The notes below the pieces were generated by a model that was not told the DNA's origin, made no database searches, and saw nothing but the letters and a program-made list of their open reading frames with translations. A DNA stretch of 6,068 nt, from the NCBI GenBank assembly GCA_910585915.1, contig CAJUGF010000019.1, positions 1-6,068 on the forward strand. Reading direction: 5' to 3'. Below are positions 1 to 3,953 of this stretch, in pieces. The stretch comes from an uncultured Bacilli bacterium (lineage in GTDB: Bacteria; Bacillota_I; Bacilli_A; RF39; UBA660). The position numbers were made by a program, and so were the translations under genes. The stretch's first letter is position 1. Every line of letters begins with the position of its first letter.

Positions 1-2
1 GT

Positions 3-311
3 TTTTACTGGGTTGATAATAATTGGCAAGCAGAATATGTTGATAAAATATTTTATACAAAATTTGTTATTGCTTTTGTTTTATTCATAGTCTTAGTAGT
101 GATTTTGCAGCTTGTTATGGTTTTACCAAAATTTAACAAGATATTAATGGGTGTTTCTTGGAAGGGTAGGATTTTTAAGAACGAATGGAATAAGTCGAAC
201 GATAAATTCAAAGGTATGGTTTTTGGCAACAATAAAGATATCCTTTCCATGATATTGGTATCAAAAAGAATAGTTTACACCTTCTTAGCCTGTCATAAGG
301 ACAGCAGTTAA
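3..311 (+). CDS. C-terminal part of a membrane protein (5' end outside window)
   Basis: The frame is open from the left edge to a TAA at 309-311, giving 102 residues with no start codon required inside the window. A hydrophobic stretch at about residues 21-42 (beginning FVIAFVLFIVLVV) looks like one membrane helix. It is preceded by an aromatic, acidic segment (FYWVDNNWQ) and followed by a basic segment (KGRIFKNEWNKSNDKFK), so the tail is probably cytoplasmic. The pattern of aromatic WVDN, then YVDKIFYTKF, then a long helix loosely recalls the N-terminal part of UPF0182 (COG1615) membrane proteins. Those are around 900 residues long, so if the resemblance is real this gene is truncated. That family link is a guess from memory. 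An ATG-less start inside the frame at 99 (GTG) would cut through the helix and is unlikely to be the true start. The function is unknown. Confidence 0.55.
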   Translation, partial: FYWVDNNWQAEYVDKIFYTKFVIAFVLFIVLVVILQLVMVLPKFNKILMGVSWKGRIFKNEWNKSNDKFKGMVFGNNKDILSMILVSKRIVYTFLACHKDSS

Positions 312-482
312 TTTTCTTTTCCTTCGAATTTTCAATCGCGCTTAAAAGTATATAAGACTAAAATGAAAATAGATGTTAAAAATAAGTTTCAGAAAATGAA
401 TATCAATTAAATGAGTATAATCTTAATGTTTTAAATTCTAATAGTTGGTTAAGTATCAAATAATTCTTTTTTAGTATAAGCC

Positions 483-531
483 AAAGAGTATAGTGAAAGG
501 AAATTTATTGAATTTTATAGTAATACTCTTT
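483..531. repeat. 9-bp perfect inverted repeat around the SDR promoter
   Basis: AAAGAGTAT at 483-491 is the exact reverse complement of ATACTCTTT at 523-531, with 31 bases between the arms. The right arm fills the end of the promoter spacer and touches the first base of the -10 hexamer. The left arm lies upstream of the -35. This layout would suit a regulator binding both sites, but the separation is long for a single dimer, so this is only a candidate operator. Confidence 0.35.
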
Positions 532-536
532 AAAAT
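508..536 (+). promoter_or_regulatory. Promoter for the SDR gene
   Basis: TTGAAT (508-513) and TAAAAT (531-536) are separated by 17 bases, which fits a sigma-A-type promoter. Transcription would start around 543, leaving a very short leader that begins at or inside the purine-rich ribosome binding site GAGAGG (543-548). That short leader is the weak point of the call. The 170 bases upstream (312-482) have stops in all forward frames beyond tiny ORFs, and I see no RNA gene in them. Confidence 0.5.
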
Positions 537-558
537 AGTAATGAGAGGATTGATTTAA

Positions 559-1296
559 ATGATTGAGAATAAAGTTGCCATTATTACAGGGGGTACTAGA
601 GGAATTGGATTAGAAATTGTCCGACTTTTTAAAGAAAATGGAGCAAAAGTAATTCTATTTGGATCTCGGGAAGAAACTGTCAATAAAGCGTTGGAATATT
701 TAAAAAATGATAATTTAGAAGTGGATGGATATTATCCAAATTTGAATGATTTTGATAGTGTAAAAAAGACGGTTGAAGAGATTATTGCTAAATATGGACG
801 GATTGATATTTTGGTGAATAATGCAGGAATATCTGCTAATAAAAAGATTGAGGAAACATCTGTATCTGATTTTACAAGTATTATGAATTTGAACGTGAAT
901 GCTATTTTTCATATGATAAAAGCGGTAGTGCCCTTTATGAAAGAAAATGGGGGTGGTGTTATTCTTAATACTTCTTCGATGGTTAGTATTTATGGTCAAC
1001 CAAGTGGGGTAGGTTATCCTACTAGTAAATTTGCTGTGAATGGAATGACGAAGTCATTAGCCCGTGAGCTTGCTCCATTTAAAATTCGTGTGAATGCAGT
1101 AGCACCTGGAATTACGAATACAGATATGGTAGCAAGTTTGCCCAAAGAGATGATAGAACCATTAATTAAGACTATTCCACTTGGACGTATTGGGGAACCT
1201 CGTGATATTGCAAATGCCTTCTTATTTTTAGCAAGTGATATGGCAAGTTATGTTACAGGAGAGATTTTATCTGTAGATGGGGCAGCTAGGGTTTAG
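559..1296 (+). CDS. Short-chain dehydrogenase/reductase, FabG-like SDR
   Basis: This is a cytosolic NAD(P)H-dependent oxidoreductase of the classical SDR family, most like 3-oxoacyl-ACP reductases (FabG). It is 245 residues long, the usual family length. The cofactor glycine motif TGGTRGIG is at residues 10-17, and NNAG is at 87-90. The catalytic set is complete: N110 (in MNLNVNA), S140, Y153 and K157 (YPTSK). The PG turn after the sixth strand is at 183-184 and the C-terminal SVDGA is at 238-242. Arg14 in the glycine loop and Arg37 after the second strand favour NADP(H) over NAD(H), which is an inference. The ATG at 559 is preceded by GAGAGG at 543-548. No terminator follows, and the DUF362 gene begins 57 bases later, so some co-transcription is likely. 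There are no fatty-acid synthesis genes nearby, so the substrate could equally be a sugar alcohol, a steroid-like ring or another ketone. I give no gene symbol for that reason. Confidence 0.93.
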   Translation: MIENKVAIITGGTRGIGLEIVRLFKENGAKVILFGSREETVNKALEYLKNDNLEVDGYYPNLNDFDSVKKTVEEIIAKYGRIDILVNNAGISANKKIEETSVSDFTSIMNLNVNAIFHMIKAVVPFMKENGGGVILNTSSMVSIYGQPSGVGYPTSKFAVNGMTKSLARELAPFKIRVNAVAPGITNTDMVASLPKEMIEPLIKTIPLGRIGEPRDIANAFLFLASDMASYVTGEILSVDGAARV

Positions 1297-1317
1297 TAGT
1301 GATAAGAAAGTATTTTA

Positions 1318-1326
1318 TGTTATAAT
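1318..1326 (+). promoter_or_regulatory. Extended -10 promoter before the DUF362 gene
   Basis: TGTTATAAT at 1318-1326 is a perfect extended -10 (TGn plus TATAAT). No good -35 lies 16-18 bases upstream, which extended -10 promoters tolerate. The start codon follows 27 bases after the element, so the DUF362 gene can be transcribed independently of the SDR gene. The surrounding 16-mer (1311-1326) recurs with one mismatch at 6011-6026. Confidence 0.55.
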
Positions 1327-1353
1327 TTTATTATATGGGAAAGGAATGGGAGA

Positions 1354-2223
1354 ATGGAAAAACCAAAAGTATTTTTTACAAAGGAAATTACACCAGAGAG
1401 TGTTATAAAAATTTATGAAGCTTTAGGTATCCAATTGGATGGGAAAGTTGCTGTGAAACTGCATTCTGGAGAGCAAGGAAATCAAAATTATCTTCGTCCA
1501 GAGTTTGTGAAAGAAATTGTAGAACATGTTGGAGGAACAGTTGTTGAATGTAATACTGCTTATGATGGAGCTCGCGATACGACAGAGAAACATCAAAAGT
1601 TAATGGCTGATCATGGGTGGACTAATTATTTTGATGTTGATTTAATGGATGGGGAAGGACCTGATTTGGAACTTGATATTCCAAATGGAAAACAAATTCA
1701 AAAAAATTATGTTGGTAAAAATCTGAAAAATTATAATTCGATGTTAGTTTTATCCCATTTTAAGGGGCATCCCATGGGAGGATTTGGTGGAGCTTTAAAA
1801 CAATTATCTATTGGAGTTGCATCTTCTTATGGTAAGAAATATATTCATGGGGCAGGAAGCACTGAAAATTATTTTGGAACAGAACAAAATTTATTTTTAG
1901 ATAGTATGGCAGATGCTGCTAGTTCGATTCATAATATGTTTTCTAAGCATATCGCTTATATTAATGTTATGTGTAATTTGTCGGTCGATTGTGATTGTTG
2001 TGCGAATGCAGAGAATCCTTGTATGAAAGATATTGGCGTTTTAGCTAGTTTAGATCCTATTGCAATTGATCAAGCATGTGTGGATTTAATTTATAATTCT
2101 ACGGATGAAGGAAAAGAACATTTTGTTGAGAGAATTGAATCTCGTAATGGGCTTCGAACGATTGAAACAGCAAACGAGCTTGGTTTTGGAACTAAGGATT
2201 ATGAATTAATTTGTATTGATTAA
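1354..2223 (+). CDS. DUF362 domain protein
   Basis: This 289-residue protein is recognisable as DUF362 (PF04015 type) from its central SHFKGHPMGGFGGALKQLS stretch (residues 134-152). An early KVAVKLHSGE strand (31-40) and the late ASLDPIAIDQACVDLI segment (231-246) support the call. No biochemical function is established that I can name. A cysteine cluster at C207, C213, C215, C216 and C223 could hold a metal or an iron-sulfur cluster; C66, C242 and C287 lie outside it. Some family members carry an additional 4Fe-4S ferredoxin domain with CxxCxxCxxxCP motifs, and that domain is absent here. There is no signal peptide or membrane helix, so the protein is probably cytosolic. The ATG at 1354 has AAAGGA at 1340-1345 at good spacing; GGGAG at 1348-1352 is too close to be the site used. 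The gene has its own extended -10 promoter and is closed by a hairpin terminator after 2223. Confidence 0.9.
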   Translation: MEKPKVFFTKEITPESVIKIYEALGIQLDGKVAVKLHSGEQGNQNYLRPEFVKEIVEHVGGTVVECNTAYDGARDTTEKHQKLMADHGWTNYFDVDLMDGEGPDLELDIPNGKQIQKNYVGKNLKNYNSMLVLSHFKGHPMGGFGGALKQLSIGVASSYGKKYIHGAGSTENYFGTEQNLFLDSMADAASSIHNMFSKHIAYINVMCNLSVDCDCCANAENPCMKDIGVLASLDPIAIDQACVDLIYNSTDEGKEHFVERIESRNGLRTIETANELGFGTKDYELICID

Positions 2224-2230
2224 TATTCGA

Positions 2231-2262
2231 AAGACAAGTATTAGATTGATGCTTGTTTTTTC
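2231..2262 (+). terminator. Intrinsic terminator after the DUF362 gene
   Basis: ACAAGTAT (2234-2241) pairs with ATGCTTGT (2249-2256) with one G-U pair around a 7-base loop. AAG at 2231-2233 can extend the stem against the T-run. The transcript then has six U from 2256 to 2261. The stem is modest, so some read-through into the next gene is likely; I see no convincing separate promoter for that gene. Confidence 0.65.
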
Positions 2263-2281
2263 TATGGAAGGAAACGGTATC

Positions 2282-2759
2282 ATGGATTTGTATGAAATTT
2301 TAGAACATTTACAAATTGCTTATGAAGAGGTGGATCATTCAGCTATTTTTTTCTGTGTCAGAGGCTCAAATAGTTAAAGAAAAAATATCAGGAGTGGGGT
2401 GTAAAAGTTTATTTCTTACTGATTGTAAGGGAACTTATATTATTTATCTTTTAAAGGATTCAAAGCATGCTAATATTTCTTTGCTAAAGGATATTTTTAA
2501 GGTTTCCCATTTATCTTTTGCAAGTGAAGAAGAACTTTTTGAAATTCTACATTTGAAACGCGGAAGTGTTAGCCCTCTTGGAATTATTTTTGATAAAGAG
2601 AATAAAGTTATTATCGCTATTGATTCCAATCTAAAGATGGAAAGATTACTTGTTCATCCTAATGTTAATACGAAGACAATTGCTCTTTCATTTGATGATC
2701 TTTTTCGATTTATTATTTATACAGGGCATTCTTATGTTTTTGTTGATGATGACTTATAG
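2282..2759 (+). pseudogene. YbaK/ProX-type aminoacyl-tRNA deacylase, frameshifted
   Basis: Members of this family hydrolyse mischarged tRNA, typically Ala-tRNA(Pro), as free-standing relatives of the prolyl-tRNA synthetase editing domain. The start is ATG 2282 with AAGGA at 2268-2272. It encodes MDLYEILEHLQIAYEEVDHS, a normal family N-terminus. This frame then hits TAA at 2375-2377. The rest of the protein (VSEAQIVKEK through FVDDDL) lies in another frame and ends at TAG 2759. The switch falls in the T7 run at 2346-2352: removing one T gives AIFSVSEAQ and a continuous protein of 158 residues, the normal family length. Conserved features after the shift include GCKSLFLTD (likely catalytic Lys), SFASEEELFEIL, GSVSPLGIIFD, the HPNVNTKT motif and the TGH near the C-terminus. 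The downstream frame alone has no plausible ribosome binding site; its earliest candidate start is TTG 2316. Everything but one base is intact, so this is a recent lesion, a slippage-decoded gene or a sequencing error. The family call is firm; the pseudogene status is not. Confidence 0.85.
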
Positions 2760-2852
2760 TTTTCAGATGAATTATAATCATAAAATATCATTTGTCTATG
2801 AAATAGATTATTATATGGTAGAGAAAAAATGAAATGAAAAGATTTAAAAGTA

Positions 2853-2883
2853 TTGACTTTTCCCTAGGGGGATAGTCTATTCT
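2853..2883 (+). promoter_or_regulatory. MerR-type promoter with dyad operator (19-bp spacer)
   Basis: TTGACT (2853-2858) and TATTCT (2878-2883) are 19 bases apart, the overlong spacer typical of promoters activated by MerR-family regulators through DNA distortion. Between them lies an imperfect dyad centred on 2866: GACT (2855-2858) pairs with AGTC (2874-2877), and CCC (2862-2864) with GGG (2868-2870). The core CCCTAGGG (2862-2869) is itself palindromic. The arrangement resembles the BmrR-type operator of multidrug regulators. It sits directly before the MerR gene, so autoregulation is the natural reading. Confidence 0.8.
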
Positions 2884-2890
2884 TTTATTT

Positions 2891-2900
2891 GAGGAGAGGA
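2891..2900 (+). promoter_or_regulatory. Ribosome binding site that sets the MerR start
   Basis: GAGGAGAGGA lies just before ATG 2904, with AGGAG ending 7 bases upstream. The in-frame TTG at 2889 would place the start before this site and add five residues of ribosome-binding-site sequence, so it is not the start. Confidence 0.8.
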
Positions 2901-2903
2901 ATT

Positions 2904-3548
2904 ATGAATATTTCAGAAGTTGAACATATTGTTGGATTATCTAAAAAAAGCATTCGATATTATGAGGAAAATGGTCTTTTAAATCCAAAACGAAATAATG
3001 AAAATGATTATCGTATCTTCAGTGAAGAAGATGTTCGAAAGTTGAAAATTATTAAATTTTTTCGTGAACTTGGTGTGTCAATTCATGATTTGCGAATGCT
3101 TTCTTTGGGAGAGCTGTCTGTTTTTGATTGTATGGAAGAACAATTAAAGAAGATTAAACTGGAGGAGAAAAAGTATCAAAGTGTAAAAAAAATGTGTGAA
3201 GAACTATCCACTACGCAGGAATCTTTTTGGAATATTGATATCACAAGATATTTTCATCAAATGAATACATTAAATAAAGAGGGATTTACAATGAGAAAAT
3301 TAAAATCAAATAAAAGAAAAAAAATACAAGGGGCTGTTTTTTCAAGTGTGGTTTTTGGAAGTTTTTTTCTATTTCTTTTAGGAGTGATATCTTATTTTCA
3401 ATTTACAGAAGTCGATAAACTTCCTTGGTTTATTTATGCTTTTTTTGTTTTATTATTTGGCTTGCCAATTGTGGGCATTATTTATAATTTAGTACTTCGT
3501 TTGAAAGAAATTTATGGAGGTGAAGAAGATGAAGCTAGTAAGTATTGA
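2904..3548 (+). CDS. MerR-family regulator with two C-terminal membrane helices
   Basis: The protein has 214 residues. Residues 1-70 are a standard MerR DNA-binding domain: MNISEVEHIVGLSKKSIRYY (helix-turn-helix), then EENGLLNPKR, YRIFSEEDVRKL (wing) and FFRELGVSI. Residues 77-101 are rich in Lys and Glu and suit the dimerisation coiled coil. In place of a soluble effector domain comes a basic stretch (134-140, KSNKRKK) and two hydrophobic segments at about 143-166 and 174-197, joined by a short loop. This predicts a hairpin in the membrane with both ends in the cytoplasm, so the regulator would be membrane-tethered. C76 and C98 are the only cysteines, too few and wrongly placed for a typical metal site, so the effector is unknown. 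Its own promoter carries a MerR-type operator. The TGA stop overlaps the YbjQ gene by 20 bases, so the two are translationally coupled. The family call is firm; the membrane anchoring is predicted from hydrophobicity only. Confidence 0.92.
   Translation: MNISEVEHIVGLSKKSIRYYEENGLLNPKRNNENDYRIFSEEDVRKLKIIKFFRELGVSIHDLRMLSLGELSVFDCMEEQLKKIKLEEKKYQSVKKMCEELSTTQESFWNIDITRYFHQMNTLNKEGFTMRKLKSNKRKKIQGAVFSSVVFGSFFLFLLGVISYFQFTEVDKLPWFIYAFFVLLFGLPIVGIIYNLVLRLKEIYGGEEDEASKY
3516..3523 (+). promoter_or_regulatory. Strong ribosome binding site inside the MerR gene
   Basis: GGAGGTGA, a full anti-16S match, lies inside the MerR reading frame 5 bases before ATG 3529. It decides the YbjQ start. The in-frame ATG at 3514 would overlap the site, add five residues and have no binding site of its own. 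Confidence 0.85.
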
Positions 3549-3846
3549 TTATATTCCTGGAAGTGAAATTGTTGAAGCTCTTGGAATTGTGAAAGGACAG
3601 ATTGTACAATCCAAAAATATGGGTCGTGATTTTATGGCTGGTATGAAAACGATTGTTGGGGGTGAAATTACTTCTTATACAGATATGATTTCTTTAGCAA
3701 GAAGTATGGCCACAAAACGAATGGTAGATGAAGCAGAAAGTTTGGGAGCTGATGCGATTATTAATGTGCGATATGGGTCTTCTTCGGTGATGCATGGAGC
3801 AGCAGAAATCATTGCTTATGGAACAGCAGTAAAACTTAAAAAATAG
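3529..3846 (+). CDS. YbjQ family protein (UPF0145, putative heavy-metal-binding)
   Basis: The 105-residue length matches the YbjQ/UPF0145 family (PF01906). Recognisable blocks are IVEALGIVKGQIVQSKNMGRD (within 14-34), GGEITSYTDMISLARSMA (44-61), RMVDEAESLGADAIINVRY (within 64-82) and the C-terminal EIIAYGTAVKL (93-103). Family members form small pentameric beta-rich assemblies. The heavy-metal label is historical, and here there is no cysteine and only one histidine (H89), so metal binding is not supported by the residues. The protein is cytosolic, with no signal peptide. Translation is coupled to the membrane-anchored MerR gene through a strong internal ribosome binding site and a 20-base overlap, so YbjQ is probably part of the response controlled by that regulator. 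A terminator follows directly. Confidence 0.93.
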   Translation: MKLVSIDYIPGSEIVEALGIVKGQIVQSKNMGRDFMAGMKTIVGGEITSYTDMISLARSMATKRMVDEAESLGADAIINVRYGSSSVMHGAAEIIAYGTAVKLKK

Positions 3847-3857
3847 AGTATGGGGTG

Positions 3858-3890
3858 AATTCATAGCAGTATGCTATGAATTTTTTTCTT
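3858..3890 (+). terminator. Intrinsic terminator of the MerR-YbjQ operon
   Basis: AATTCATAGCA (3858-3868) and TGCTATGAATT (3872-3882) form a perfect 11-bp stem with a 3-base loop (GTA), followed by TTTTTTCTT. It begins 11 bases after the YbjQ stop. Its T-tract overlaps the -35 of the next promoter by two bases. Confidence 0.9.
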
Positions 3891-3917
3891 GACAAAAAAT
3901 TTTTAAAATCGTACAAT
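3889..3917 (+). promoter_or_regulatory. Near-consensus promoter for the MATE fusion gene
   Basis: TTGACA (3889-3894) is a perfect -35 and TACAAT (3912-3917) a one-mismatch -10, separated by exactly 17 bases. Transcription should begin near 3924, about 30 bases before the start codon. I see no clear operator in it, so strong constitutive expression is expected unless the sequence is controlled from a distance. Confidence 0.85.
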
Positions 3918-3939
3918 GAGCTTTGTTGCTAAAAAATTG

Positions 3940-3949
3940 AAAGGGTGAG
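3940..3949 (+). promoter_or_regulatory. Ribosome binding site that sets the MATE start
   Basis: AAAGGGTGAG precedes ATG 3954 at normal spacing (8 bases from AAAGGG, 4 from GGTGAG). The in-frame GTG at 3945 lies inside this site and would add only MSF, so ATG 3954 is preferred. Confidence 0.8.
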
Positions 3950-3953
3950 TTTT

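Noticed and set aside
53..250. 65-codon - strand frame opposite the left-edge membrane protein
   Set aside because: The + frame is open over the whole left edge and has a clear membrane helix; the - frame has no family resemblance.
445..480. TTGGTT and TATAAG as an upstream promoter for the SDR gene
   Set aside because: The spacer is 24 bases, too long for a working promoter; the 508-536 pair is better.
715..999. 94-codon open frame on the - strand
   Set aside because: It lies entirely opposite the SDR gene and its composition is what the reverse of an AT-rich coding frame gives; no ribosome binding site or family match.
2316..2759. Deacylase as an intact gene starting at TTG 2316 or ATG 2322
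   Set aside because: There is no suitable ribosome binding site for either start, and the residues before VSEAQ (KRWIIQLFF) do not look like the family, while the other frame gives a proper N-terminus with a ribosome binding site.
2773..2778. TATAAT downstream of the deacylase gene
   Set aside because: No acceptable -35 at 16-18 bases and no TG extension; the MerR gene already has a far better promoter at 2853-2883.
2650..2832. 60-codon + frame overlapping the end of the deacylase gene
   Set aside because: It is an out-of-frame shadow of the deacylase that runs into the intergenic region; the peptide is low-complexity and hydrophobic with no recognisable motif.
3529..3846. YbjQ as a true heavy-metal-binding protein
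   Set aside because: It has no cysteine and a single histidine, so nothing in the residues supports metal binding; the name is kept only as the family label.
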